From: Pegea sp. RAD2-039
Taxonomy: Eukaryota; Chordata; Thaliacea; Salpida; Salpidae
Assembly: GCA_034620365.1 (NCBI GenBank)
Contig: JAQGEQ010000071.1
Span: 3,906,001-3,970,000, forward strand
DNA: 64,000 nt
Direction of reading: 5' to 3'
Of this stretch, positions 14,251 to 27,005 are shown in pieces. The position numbers were made by a program, and so were the translations under genes. The notes beneath the pieces were generated by a model. It was given only the letters and a program-made list of their open reading frames with translations. It was not told where the DNA came from and did not search any database. The first letter of the stretch is position 1. The number at the start of each line of letters is the position of its first letter.

Positions 14251-15854
14251 TTTTTAATGCCGTAGACGGCAGTGAACATTTCAAGATCATTGATTACTAA
14301 ATCACCCATAATATTTGAACTTTTGACTTTAATATTTATCGATTCATTTGTGTAGACCTTGTGAAAACTGAAGTTGAAAAGTTCAGCTTTCTAAATAGTT
14401 CTCATTTTCTACAAACACTAAAGTTACATAATTTCATGTTAAATAAACTGCATTTTACGTTCAACTTGTCTATTTATCTATATAATAATTGTTTCAGTCA
14501 GTGTCGACTTGATTAAAAAACTTGGATCCGATTTTTTGAAGTTAACTGTAACTTACAGTTTTTAATTGTTTCAAATTTACGCAAAACTAAATAATTGACA
14601 TTAATTAAGTTTTTGCGACGCCAAGCAGCTTGGTGTATTTTGATGGTTTCAGTTTGTAATGCCTGCGAAACATTGTCTGCATTGATTTATGTTATTTGTT
14701 AACTTCACCGGCTATATCAAAAGATTTTACTCTCTGAAACAAGCTGGATAACGTGATCTTGTATTACATAATATTTCTACTTTTTTATATTTATTACTAT
14801 TAAGTAAATAATTAGCAGTAAAAATTAGTAAAAATTTACTTTTGATAAATATTTTTTTAATTTGAAGCTTTAACTTTTTATTCTAAATAAAGAAAAGTTT
14901 TGATGTTTTTATTTTATTTCAGTTTTCTAATAAAAGTTAATAATAACTTGCTAATTGAAAGTAAGTTTTTTTACGCTTTTTTGTAGGTATATACATTGTC
15001 TTCTCTGTTTTTATTACACCTTTAAACTTAAACTATGGATAAATCAATTGGTAAATAGTAATAACCAGATGAAATTTAAGTTGGAATAAGTTCATACAGT
15101 TTTTTCAACGTATTCATGAAGAGGTAGAAGGCGTCTGATAAATAGTTTTTCTGGTGAAGCAAAAAATTTTACTTTATATTTCGAGTTCACTTCTTTAAAT
15201 CCTACTTAATTGAGAAAAAACTGTAAAATGTTATTTGAATCGGTTAGCTTTGTCGAAAAAATACTAAAAAGCAACTTACTTTGTGAGCTGACCCAAATTA
15301 GTGACCCCAAATTTGTAGTAAGAAGCCTTGTAAAAAATGTCTATCTTCTTTTTCAAGCAGTCTATGAACCTTCTACAACAGGTTTGAAATTTTAAGTTTT
15401 TAAAGTATAGCTAAAAGTTTCATGACAGCATAAACCAACTTTGTTATTTTTACAAATCATCGTTTTCATTTCCTTCTCTAACGAGGATAACGTAGCAAAT
15501 TCCATTGCAAAATTAAAAAAGTATAATATAAAAAACAGAAAAATCACATTTTTATGCAAACCTTGTTTGCATCAAGACTAATAGAATGGAATTTCATTAA
15601 ATCTCATATCTATCATAAAAACTAGTCATCTTGAAATCAATATAATAATTATTTTTATACATTATTTTATGTTCAGCCGTAGTTATTTTTTGAATATATA
15701 TAATGGAAAATAATTGATAAAAATATTTCTAAATTTTGTAAAAATAATGTAAAATTATGACTCAGATAAAAAAATGATCAACACCTACCTTATCTCGGTG
15801 GTAACTGAATAACTGCCTTTTTTACTATTTTAAACTAACATAAGACTACTGCTC
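14251..15854. other. Intergenic AT-rich DNA
   Basis: No convincing coding exon or repeat. An open stretch at about 15210-15395 has no ATG start or family match and I do not count it as a gene. Confidence 0.45.
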
Positions 15855-17532
15855 ATGCCTAGAGGAAGAAGAAAGAATCATAGAGGTACGTTTTAACTAA
15901 TACCAAATTAGTAAAGAGTTTCATCTTTTGTCTGTAGTGTCTTTTAAAGAAAAATTTTGTAAACAATTTTATATTTTATCTGTATAAATATTAACTATTT
16001 TGACTGATATTTTTTATCTATAAATTGCTTTTAATGTTACAAAAGGATTCAGATTATCAATAAGTTATTATTTACTACCTAAATAAATATTTTATTTTCA
16101 TGTAAATCTCATTAACAGCTGTTTATGATTATTTTATGATCTGTTTAAGTTGTTAATTTTTCACAGTCTTGCAACTTATACTTGCAAGTGGACACATAAA
16201 ACTAAACCTATTTTTAAATTGTAGCTATTATAATTATTAGTTCTATAAATAAATTACATAATTATATATATTGTTTTTTAGTAATGTAAGATATAAGCTT
16301 AAATGATGCTAGCAATGGTAGTTATGATTTTGTTGATTTCTAAAGTTTATTTATTTGGTTTATTTATATTTCATGTTTATGTTTTTAGAAGAAGTATCAA
16401 TTTTCCATGAGCACTTGATGAGGTCTCTTGAACCTCACTTGGAAGTTAAAGAGCTCTTAGAAGAGGATTTGTATAAAATTATTACTGAAAAAGCCAGCAG
16501 ATTGGTATACTGTATAGGATCTGCTATATTTAAAAATGATACCTGGTTGACTGATTTTATTGATAAATATGATTTATTGAATCATAAAGCAGTTTTGAAA
16601 CTAAATGCTGAGCGAAAACCTAAGAGAATAATTCCAGCAGATTCCAACAAGAGATCTATGTATCAAATTGATTTGGTAAGTTGGAATTTCTATATTTGTT
16701 GAAATAGTTTCATGTTTTCTAAAATCAACTGATTATTTGTAGCAAAGAGTACAAAGAGATTATAAAAAAAATTGTTACTTATATATTTTGCAAATTATTT
16801 TTTTTTGTTTTTTTATGCATGTGTACTTGGTTTTCTTAAAAGTTATTTTTATCAAACTATTTTATTTTATTGATAAAGTTTTTTTTATGAAATGTTATAT
16901 TCAATATTTTAAAAGTTTAATGAACAAATTTCACAATAAAAAGATAAAAACCTAGAATATAATATTATTCAAATATCTTTGCAACATAGACATTAGATGA
17001 TGATGAAGAAGAAGAGAAACATGAAGAGATACAATCACTTCAGGAGGAAGATATAGAAGTACAAAGAAGAAGATTTATTTGTGACCAACTCTATATAATG
17101 TTTGTAAAAAAAAGAGAACGGAAAATCCCAAATCTTCCAAAATCAAAACCCCGAATAATTGATATGAAAGTGTACACATTTGAAGATCAACAAGAATATG
17201 CTCTAAAAAGTTCTTTTGATTTGACACAAAATGGAAATAGAGTCCCTGACCAACCTAAATACATTGGTGATGACTTTGAAGTTCCAGACAGAGTAATGGA
17301 GTTGTACAATAAAATTGTAACCACTAGAGATCCTAAGACATTTGATGAACCGTCTGCTCACCAGTTACGGATAGAAATGGTTGAAGCAAGCATTTTGTTG
17401 GAAATTGACTTAAGAAGATTTGCCATGTGGCAGGAATTAACGAAAGCTCGCAAAAGAGCGTTGAAGAGAATGAAGAAAAAAGCAAAGTTGAAAAAAACAG
17501 CAAGAATGAGAATTAGTAGACGGCTTTGGTGA
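15855..17532 (+). CDS. Uncharacterised basic protein
   Basis: Three coding exons, 15855-15885, 16389-16675 and 16990-17532, join in frame to about 286 residues. The start MPRGRRKNHRE sits in a short first exon with a GTACG donor. Residues about 10-100 look helical and globular (VSIFHEHLMRSLEPHLEVKE, DTWLTDFIDKYDLLNHKAVL). An acidic linker (DDDEEEEKHEE) and a second globular part with PNLPKSKPRIIDMKVYTFED follow. The end is a strongly basic helix (KARKRALKRMKKKAKLKKTA) that could be a nuclear signal or bind nucleic acid. I do not recognise the family. Clean splicing and uniform codon use make it a real gene. It is divergent from the homeodomain gene. Confidence 0.8.
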
Positions 17533-19187
17533 ATTGTTGCTTCTTCTAGAGAATTATTTTTGTATATTCATAGTTTTTCTGTGATATTGACAAAATAAAG
17601 AAAAACAATTTTTTGTTTTATAATTATCGCTCTTCTATATATTCCTTTATAGAGTTGCTCATCATATTGAACGATTTCATATCGCGCTTATAAGTATCCT
17701 TAGGGCAAAGACCAGAATTTCTAAAACTTTCCTTTAAACTTATCACCACATAGAAAGACGTAAACTTTTTACTTATTATAGTGATTTAGAAAATAAACTA
17801 GTTGGAAGATACTCAATTCTTTTTAGAGCAGCGTTAGGACTGGTCTTCATCAAAAGCATTTCTGACTTTCAGATAAAGAAGTTAGATAAACTTTTTCATC
17901 AAACATAAAATTAAAACCGGTATCAGGAAATTTAAGATTATTCTTATTTACAGCATCTCTTTTTGTGTGATCTTTATGTGGCTTCCACATCGCCTGTAGA
18001 TTGCTGGTTGCCATAGTAACGTAAAAGTCGTTTTAAAATACTGATCTTAAAACGATTTGAAAAATGTTGAGTTGATTAGAGGCAATGTGGAATATTTATT
18101 ATCCAAAGTTTATTATAAAGACAATCCCAGATTTAAAATAAAAACTCTCAAAGAGATTAGTAAAAGTTGAATGAAGCCTTTTCAGTCAACAAAAAATTGA
18201 CTACAAGATAGAATTATTTTTTTAATAAACTTATAACTTTTCCTTTTGAATTCTAAAACTTTCTTAATCTGTATAACCATACCTTTTCTGATGACGTTAG
18301 CACGTCCAGCATGGTCGTTCTCAGCCGAAGCAGTCTCTACTATGATGAGGAAGGTATAATGGTTTTGTTGGTAGCCAGATACTCGTGTAAGTATTATGAC
18401 TACTGACAATTATAGTGAAGCGAGACACGATTGTCCAAGGTGTGGTTTGTAACATCTGCCTAAGGTATTTGTCAATAATTTCTTTAATAATCATTCTTAT
18501 TTTGTTAATTTCACTAACAAGTGATTCATAAATGATGTCGAACCAAATACAAAAACAAACTTTTAAGCATTTGATATCAAACTGGGAGATCGACTCCAAA
18601 CACACAACAATTATTTATTTTCCACCCTTTGTTTTTGCTTAAAATCTAATTGCTTATCAAGCTATTATAACTAAATAAGATTCTGATGTTGCAATTTACA
18701 AATAACTCAATTTAAGGCAAAAATCTCACCTACACGGCAATTTAACTCGTCAACCAAGCTGCTAATAAGCTTTTTATATGAACAAAGAGATCTGTTCTAG
18801 TGATAATTTTCTAAGGCAGGAAAATGTGTTGTATATTGTGTTTTCCAAAGGTAAAGATTCTTAATAATTTCAGCAAACTTTTGTTACATTTAATTCTGAA
18901 TTTTATGTCGTAAATAACTTTTAAAAGATTTAATTTTTGGTGTGGCTTTTAACTTTATGATTTTAGATAACATATCTTCGATATACTTACTAAAATCTCA
19001 AAATACTTTAGATTTTCTATACAACTGTGGTTATATTTTAGGGAATTTCCTTTTTTATAAGCAGGAAAATCGAACGTAAACATATGTTTTGTAGTAAATC
19101 TGTTGGTAGACTTTGAAACTTGACGGCCAACAGCGTGGTGCTTACAAACTATGATAACAAGTTGTTTCTAAGAAGATAAGATTTATA
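17533..19187. other. Intergenic region upstream of ABCD1-like gene
   Basis: AATAAA at about 17595 serves the upstream gene. A GC-raised patch at about 18240-18480 has open minus-strand frames (for example SGYQQNHYTFLIIVETASAE) that could be a lone exon, but no gene structure around it was found. An X-box-like site lies at 18007 (listed). Confidence 0.4.
18007..18020. promoter_or_regulatory. X-box-like (RFX) site
   Basis: GTTGCCATAGTAAC fits the imperfect inverted repeat GTNRCC..RGYAAC bound by RFX factors, which mark ciliary gene promoters in animals. No recognised ciliary gene starts just beside it, so function is uncertain. Confidence 0.35.
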
Positions 19188-22100
19188 ATGTGGAATGATG
19201 TGGTTTTTATGAAGTCTTTGAACTTTGTTAATTTTGTTGTTAAACATAAAAAAACTTTGAGGAATACTGCCGCTGCATCAACTGTATTGATTGCTGCTAA
19301 GTTTTGTTACAAGTAAGATAAAAAGTTTTATAAGATTAAATTGCTTAGATATTATTTAAAAAATTATTTTGTTTAAAGTTTATATGCTTGTTTTTTATAC
19401 TAGATATAATTAAAAATATCTTTGTATATATTTATGATATACTTGTTGATAAAATTATTTTTTTTATCTTTTTATCAATTAAATTGTGATTATTAGATTC
19501 ACTATATAGTTGCTCTGGTAATATATTATTTGATTAAGCTATCAACTAAAACTTGATACATTTTAACCATTATTTACTTTGCTGATATTTAATGAAATGT
19601 TATTAATATTGAATTAAAATCACAGATTTAGTGATTAAGACTCTTATATACATAATAAAATTTTGCAAAATTTCATAATCTACCAAACTTAAAAAGTTGA
19701 TGGTTTTTGGTTATGTAGATGTATAAACAAAAAGAATTTATAAAATTTTAAACATTTTTTCAGTTATCAAAGCAAAAAATACCTTCAAGAAAAAACTGCT
19801 TTAAGTTTATCAAAAAATGTTACCGAAAAAAATAAAGTAATTTTCTTTTATAATTTAATTTAAATTCATTTTTAAACTTTCTTTCTTTAATTCGGTTTTT
19901 TATTGATTTAAAATATAACTTTCAATCTTATCTTCAGAAAAAGAAAATCCAGGTTGATCTTCTATTTTTCAAGAGATTGAAGTTTTTGCTCAAAATTTTA
20001 TTTCCAAAAATATTAAGCAAACAATTTCTATGGTTGGTGGTCCACTCTACTACACTTGTAATCAGGACATTTTTGTCCATTTATATTGCGGACTTAGATG
20101 GCAGAATGGTGCGATCTATTGGTAAAAACTTTTTTACATATTTGGCATCATTAAACACTTTTTATTTTCAGTTAGAAAAGATATAAAGAGTTTTATCTAT
20201 GAACTAAGCAAGTGGGTGGCTGTAGCTATTCCTGCTACATTTACAAACAGTGCTATCAGATACTGTGAAAGTAAACAAGCCCTGGCTTTCAGGACTAAAC
20301 TGGTCAATAAAGCCTATGAGCTCTACTTTAAAAATCAATCTTACTACAGGTACTTACAATAGTCTCCAACATTTCTGTAAGCTATTTTTTAAAACTTTTT
20401 TTAGAATGAATAATATGGACAGTAGAATAGCAAATGCAGATCAATGTATGACTGATGATATACAAGACTTCACTAACTTACTAGCACATCTTTATTCACA
20501 TCTCACAAAACCTGTTTTAGATGTTCTGCTTATATCTAGAACGTTAGTAAAACGATCTTTAGAGAAGGGAGCAGGCTGGAGGTAGTTGGATTAATTTAAC
20601 TCTGAATGTTTATCTTTATTAATCATAATATTTTAATTAAATAGGTTTTCCAGCATGGTTTCCATCATCACAACATTTATTACAGTCAATGTTCTGCGAG
20701 CTCTTTCACCTAGATTTGGACAACTTATAGCTGTAAGACAGCAACGAAAAGGTCATTTGCGTTACATCCATTCAAGAATTATTCAAAATTCGGAAGAGAT
20801 TGCTTTTTACGGCGGTGAAAACGTAACCAAAACATAAACTCACAAACTACTTAAATTAAGTCTTAAATCAATCAAAGGTAGAACATTCGCTGTTGAAAAA
20901 ATGCTACAAATCCTTATCTGAACAAGAGAACTTGATCTATATCAAGCGTCTTTGGTATATTATGCTGGAACAGTTTTTTATGAAGTATGTTTGGAGTAGT
21001 GCTGGGATGTTGATAATAGCTGTACCTTTGATGACGGCGACTGGTTACTCTGCTGATGGTATAACTCTTCTAACTTTTCTATTATCGATTTTAAAGCTGC
21101 TGTTTTAAGCTTCTGATGACGTCATCCAATCCTGGGAAAATACAAGTAAAGAAGAGATGATTAGTTTTCGAACTGAGACATTTACAAGCGCGCGGAATCT
21201 GCTACAAACTTCTGCAGATGCGTTAGAAAGGATTATTAGTTCGTATAAAGAGGTGATTTATAAGGATTTTGATAAATATCATTTTTTGAAATCTTGTAAT
21301 AGATTACAGAGTTAGCTGGATATACTTCTAGGGTTTGTAACATGTTTGAAGTGTTTGAAGATGTAAGTAAAGGAAAATATAAACGAATAGCTGCAGATAA
21401 TATCTCGCCGTCAATAGAAGATGAAAATAAAAAATTAGTTATTGCTGAGATCAAAGGTTAATTATATTTTTATTTGTTTTCATTATTACATGATACTTTC
21501 AAAACAAAATGTTCAACCATTGTTTGATTTATGAAAAAATTAAAATTGAAAAAAATATTTGTAGGACAATTGACAGAAAGTGAACGAGATATTGAACTAA
21601 TGGATGTCCCAATTATCACTCCTAATGGAGATTTTGTTGTCAATTCACTTTCTTTACAAGTTAGTTACTTCTCAGGAATTTTCAAAATGTTTTCATTCTT
21701 TCACTCTAAATTCAGTTGAAACTTTTAAACTTTTTGAAAATTGGAAATAAGAATTAAACAAAAACAAATTTTATTTTTACTAAAGTTACTTTTTCTATTA
21801 AGATCATTTTCGCTTTGAAACAATTTTTCAGTTGCTTACGATTTGATTATCTAAACTTTACCCCCTTATAATGATTTATTTAATATTAATAATTAATAGC
21901 AAACAAGTGAATTAAGTACAAATGAAAACATTTTAAACGTTGTCTTTAAACTTGAACACAAATCATCAATAAAATTCTTTCAATATTTTTGTAGGTTTAT
22001 GAAGGAATGCATTTACTAATCACTGGTCCTAATGGATGTGGAAAAAGCTCTTTGTTTCGATTACTTGGAGGTCTGTGGCCTGTGTATAACGGACGGATGA

Positions 22101-23323
22101 GCAAACCTGACCCTTCCACAATGTTTTATATTCCTCAAAGGTGTTGTAAATAATTTGTTTCTTCAAAGTCAATTTTTTGTAGCAGTAAAGTTAACTTTTG
22201 ATGGGAAGTAAATAACTTTTCAATTCAAAGTTCAACTTTTCATCAAAACAAACTTTTTAAGAAACTTATTTAGTCGATTTGACGATTAAATCTGTAAAAA
22301 CCGTTTCGATTAGTTCTAAGATTTTGGGTTTATAGTTTTGGGAGTGTATACGACTCGATAAGATATTAAATTTAACTCCTAGATGTCCTTATACAGATCT
22401 CATGATTGAGATTTTAGCTTTTTCCGATATTTTTTTCAAAGATTAAAGAAGTTTTTTGTGAATTGAAAACTTCAATTTAAAGATCAGAAAAATTATTTTG
22501 TTGCAAAAAGTTTAAAAGTTATTTATTTGATGAAGACCTTACATGACTATCGGGACGTTAAGGGAGCAAATTATCTACCCGGACACTGTGACAGACATGC
22601 ATAGAAAGGGTCTTAATGATGAAGATCTTAAGGAAATCTTAAAGACTGTTCATCTTTATCACGTGGTACAAAGAGAAGGAGGTTTGTAGAAGATCAAAAT
22701 GATGAGAGGATTGCTAAAGTGTCTTGTAGGATGGGATGCAGAGGCAGATTGGAAGGATGTCCTCTCAGGAGGAGAGAAGCAACGGATGGGAATGGCGAGA
22801 CTCTTCTATCAAAAGTAAGTCCTGGATGTTGAGATCTTTTTACATTTGAACATCTTACAGACCTATCTATGCTTTATTGGATGAATGTACATCAGCTGTT
22901 AGTATTGATGTAGAAGGCCGTATCTTCCAAACTGCGAAAGATGTTGGGATCACCTTGTTGACGATTACTCATCGACCTTCTTTATGGTGAAGTTTTGATC
23001 ATCTCACGGATCTGTGTTAATTGAAGTTTGATCTTTAGGAAGTATCATACTCACATCCTACAGTTTGATGGTGAAGGAGGCTGGAAGTTCGATAGACTTG
23101 ATTCTGATACTCGCTTGTCATTGAATGAAGAAAAACAGGTCTCAATCCATCTTCTTTACTCTTCTCTCAATTATTTTTCTTTATTTAATGATTACAGCAT
23201 CTCGAAAGACAGTTATCTGGCATCCCAAAGATGCAGGAACGTTTGAAAGAGCTTTGTGGGATTCTTGGGGAAGGTACCTTGCATAATGATCATGAAATGG
23301 ATGAGATTATTTCTAAAGATTGA
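19188..23323 (+). CDS. ABCD1: Peroxisomal ABC half-transporter, ABCD1/ABCD2 type (ALDP)
   Basis: Imports very-long-chain fatty acyl-CoA into peroxisomes; half-transporters of this class dimerise. More than a dozen exons join without breaks, the first two at 19188-19312 and 19764-19836. Transmembrane part: [106 protein letters not shown]. Nucleotide-binding part: Walker [11 protein letters not shown]-loop [19 protein letters not shown], signature [18 protein letters not shown], Walker [20 protein letters not shown]-loop [20 protein letters not shown]. The C-terminus ends [20 protein letters not shown] plus an acidic tail. It matches ALDP closely, better than PMP70 (ABCD3). All core residues are present. 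The orthologue could equally be named ABCD2, since the split is vertebrate. Confidence 0.95.
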
Positions 23324-23934
23324 TTCAGTGAAAATTGATCTTAAATTATTTAAAAATTATCTTGATTTATGATTTATGAAAGTCGTTTTCTATACTACCT
23401 GCGTTGTTTTATCTGCTGAACTTCAAGAATTATTTATTTTATCTTTATTCATTTATTTATCAAATCATTCCAACTTTCAATTCCGACATAGTACTGTTTT
23501 CTACACCAAATAAGTTTATTTAAACTTAATCAATTTTATCATACGTGTTCTGTAACAACATCAGGTATTTTACTGTAATTACTCACTAGTGAAAAGCTAA
23601 TTATTGATTATTATTTGTTTTTCTTCGTTTACTTTTTAGCAGTTTACTCAAATTTAATCAATCGTTTCATTTATATAAAAATCTTGATAAGCCTTAAGTT
23701 CACAAAGCTCAAATTTGAATAAATCATAAAAGTTATAAATTGTAAAGAGTGATGAATTACCGGAAACTACAAAAAGCAGTTATTAGAAGAACAGTAGGAG
23801 TTTCTTTTGATTTAATTTCTTTTTTAATTTAATCAAAATATCTTTTAAATCTCTAAAATTTTGATTTTGTAGGTTATATTTGTTCAATAAACAAAAGCTA
23901 CAAATATTAAATGTCAAAATATTTAAAGCTTTTT
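23324..23934. other. 3' flank of ABCD1-like gene
   Basis: AT-rich; no coding exon seen before the LINE tail. Confidence 0.45.
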
Positions 23935-24165
23935 GTTTATTTATTTCAATAAATGCAACGAGGGTGCCTGAAGAGAGCATCTCTCGCTGACACACATTCT
24001 CACAAATATTACCTACAAAGTTAGAAATATAGAAAGCATAAGCTGCAACACAAATGACAATGTTGCTAATATTATAACGATTCAACTTCTGCTTGAACAA
24101 CACGAGTGATTCTGACATGACAATGTCTGATAGCAGCGACAACCTATCAACACACCATTTAGATT
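23935..24165 (-). mobile_element. 3' end of a LINE (same family as 13690 fragment)
   Basis: The minus strand encodes the ORF2 tail LLSDIVMSESLVLFKQKLNR (YN) and onward, the usual ending of CR1/Jockey-type ORF2 (compare LPSDTVMSESLLLFKQKLNR at 57490). A 3' region with the hairpin GAGAGATGCTCTC (plus 23973-23985) and an AT-rich tail ending near 23935 follows. 5'-truncated. Confidence 0.8.
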
Positions 24166-24269
24166 TGTTCTAAAGATTAGTTTTTGAAGTTTTTTACTGA
24201 GAAGTTTACTAAACGTAAAGAATGCGTACAAAACTGTAACAATTGGGCTAAAGACTTACTCATGATCAC

Positions 24270-25205
24270 CTTCTGACTGGGTTATAAGCCTGGTCCACAA
24301 ACAAATACTCTGTCACAAACAAAAGTTAGCGGTTAAGAAAAAAATTAAAGCTGCCAAAAGATGCTGAAAAAAGCAACTAAACATCATTAAAACTCCCTAA
24401 ATATAAAAAAGACATCTTCTTTGACCAAACGCTTAGAGGCAAAACCACTTCACGGGCAATTCATAAAAAGAATGAAGCAGATCAATGTGTCCTTGAACCA
24501 CACATACAGATAGTTTAGCAGTGCGGGGCTTAAAACAGAAACAGAAGGACTACTAGTAGCGGCACAAGATTAATCACTACCTACCAAAAACTTTCAAGCA
24601 AGTATATGAAAAGCCACACAAGATAATAAATGCAGAATTTGTGAAACTAAACGGAAAACCATCGACCATATCCTATCAGGATGTTCAATAATAACAGGAG
24701 CAGAATACCTTCAACGCCACAACAAAGAAGCTAAATACCTTGACTGGCACATTTGTAAAGCAACAGATATTTCTGCAAATAAAAAATGGTACAATCATAT
24801 TCCTGAAGCGGTTATGGAAACGAGAAGTTACATTATTCAAATTACTTTGGAACTTTGGCATTAAAACAAAACGAGAAATTAGAGTCAACATACCAGATAT
24901 TGTTGTAAAAGATGAAATAAATAAATTGTGTTACTTGACGTCGTAGTACCAAGCGACACAAATGTAAGTATCTGGGAATTTGAGAAGAAGTCTAAATACA
25001 ATAATCTAGAAACCCAAATCCAAAGAATGTGGAAAGTGAATACCTAAATACTTCCAGTTGTGATTGGTGCATTACGAATAACATCAGATTAGTTCGAGAA
25101 GTTCATTGAAAAATACCAGGGAAAATTCAATGTGCTAAAATTTAAAAGATAGCGATATTGGGAACAGCGCGCATACTGCGTAAAGTGTTGATGCTCAGTT
25201 GAACC
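24270..25205 (+). mobile_element. C-terminal part of a LINE with restriction-like endonuclease
   Basis: Plus-strand pieces in two to three frames read GLKTETEGLLVAAQD, then CRICETKRKTIDHILSGCSI, a C-x2-C-x8-H-x4-C zinc motif at 24631-24684. After it come PDIVVKDEINK, LLDVVVPSDTNVS, LETQIQRMWKVNT and ILPVVIGALRIT, and last KIAILGTARILRKVL near 25145-25190. The zinc motif followed by a PD..D(x)n..DV core is the plan of R2/NeSL/R4-type LINEs with a restriction-like endonuclease. Many frame changes and stops show it is dead. The RT domain is not in the window. Family assignment within this group is not certain. Confidence 0.75.
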
Positions 25206-26795
25206 TGGAACCTTTCTTACTTGTTGCTTACTTCCACTGTTTGATATCACCCGCAAAACTATACATCGCACCCTAACCAAATTTTTACTGCCACATAGTT
25301 TTAACCCCACTATTAAATAAAAAAAAGTTTTATTTAGACCTTTAATCAGATTGAAAAACTCTTCATTTTGTTTTCAAATTACTCTTGCAGATAAGTCCTA
25401 TCAGTTTTATGTTTGTTTTGTTTTTTGTATCGTTAAATCTTCTCAGTTTTCTTGATTGATTCGTTATAAATTTATTTACTTATTTAACGAATGCCTGTAA
25501 AAATTAAGTCATAATCAACTTTTAAACCGAATACTACACAAAATGACTACAGAGAACTTGAAGAAAGAAGTCAAATACCACAGTTTAACATATAAATATA
25601 GAAAAATGCATAACACAGTTAAGAATTACCAGAAATATAAAGAAGAAAATGAAGAAGGTGGCAGAATAGAGTATATCTTGTCATTTAAGATTAGTGAAAC
25701 TTCATAAGACCCCAGCAGTTATCAAATTTGATTACAGATTAGGCAAATCTTAAAAGAAAAATTTGATAATAGCTTGATGATGAGAAAATAGAAGTATTTA
25801 GATGAAGAAAAACGTCAACTAATAAACATTATGTTTGTCGGTGTAATTGATGATATATTTAGTAATATTTTCAAATGATTTTATTTCTAATATATGAATT
25901 GTAAAAGAAAATAAGCCTAAGTAAAAGACCTACAACTTCTAGAAATTGATCTTTGCAGGTTTGCTGATGTTTAAACATTTTGTTACTTTGCTCAACTTAA
26001 AGCTTTATAGATTAAAAAAAAATCAAATTACCATTTTTTATTTGAATATTTTAAAAGAATACTTTTAATTATGAACTTCAGCTTTATTATTAATTTTTTT
26101 GATGAAGTCTTAAGAAAAATACAATTATTTCAATAGAAGTTTGTTCATGAAACTTTTATTAAGTAACCTAAAAAAGATTTTCCAATAAAAGCTACTAAGA
26201 CTATAAAATAGCTTTTAAAATATAATATCTTGTAAAAGAGTATATTTATTTCGTTTCGAAAACTGAAATTTAACAACTAATTATTTTAATAATTGTAATT
26301 TTAAAAGAAATTATTTTCTTTAAATAAATTTATTACAAAATTTGATGACTTTTTTATTCTACGATAAATAAAGTTCAAAAAAGTTTTATAAGGAAATTTT
26401 TTTTTGTTTCTAACTCAAAGTAAACATTTAAATCGACAAAAGTTATAAAAATCAATAAAGCATTAGCTGAAATTTGATTTTGATAATTTTATTATAAGAC
26501 TTTGTTGAGTTTTCCTATTTTAATCGCAATAAAATCTTATTTCATCTTTTCAATGAATTTTGACAAACTCAAATTGGTTTTCATTGCTGTCAGTGAAGCT
26601 ACTTATCCATTAGTTGTTATTTAGATTTAATTCGAAATTTCTCTAAATTGATTAATCATTGACAATTTCAAATTTTATTATTTGCTTATAATCGAAACCA
26701 ACAATTTTAACAAAACTTTCTTAGATGAATTTAAGATAAATTTTAGTTTAAAACACCTTTTTAAAAGATTTTGAAACAAATTATTTGGTCTCAAG
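25206..26795. other. AT-rich DNA with one short open frame
   Basis: At 25543-25707 an ATG opens 54 codons rich in Lys/Glu/Tyr (KKEVKYHSLTYKYRK..) that could be a first coiled-coil exon with a GGTGGC donor; support is weak. The rest has stops in all frames and no repeat I recognise. Confidence 0.35.
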
Positions 26796-27005
26796 TTGTT
26801 TTTTCTGATATTTATTCTACTGTTGTCACTAACGTCGGATGAAAAACGGGAACATCCGAAGGATCTGTTGTATGAGGAACTCTCAAAAAGCAAACGAAAC
26901 AGTCGCCGTCGTTTTGTTCAAACTTGCAACTCGCGATCTGAAATCAATACCAGCAACTGGGAAGATATCGCTCCGAATGGCGCTCTCTACTCCATAAACA
27001 ACTGA
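26796..27005 (+). CDS. Possible small secreted protein
   Basis: A 69-codon single-exon frame begins with MFFLIFILLLSLTS, a good signal-peptide core, and continues DEKREHPKDLLYEELSKSKR, then NSRRRF, CNSRSEINTSNWEDIAPNGA and LYSINN. The GC content from about 26825 to 27005 is clearly higher than in the flanks, as in real exons here. The basic sites (KSKR, SRRR) could be prohormone cleavage sites, giving short peptides such as FVQTCNSR.., but there is no amidation Gly. The first signal residues lie in AT-rich sequence, so the ATG may be wrong and an upstream exon is possible. No family recognised. Confidence 0.45.
   Translation: MFFLIFILLLSLTSDEKREHPKDLLYEELSKSKRNSRRRFVQTCNSRSEINTSNWEDIAPNGALYSINN

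Noticed and set aside
15210-15395. 61-residue ORF
   Set aside because: Does not start at ATG, no exon signals, no match.
18182-18605. Two overlapping minus-strand ORFs
   Set aside because: GC-raised, but frames conflict and no flanking exons were found; kept only as a note on the intergenic entry.
24740-24946. 68-residue plus-strand ORF
   Set aside because: It is one frame of the dead LINE C-terminal region.
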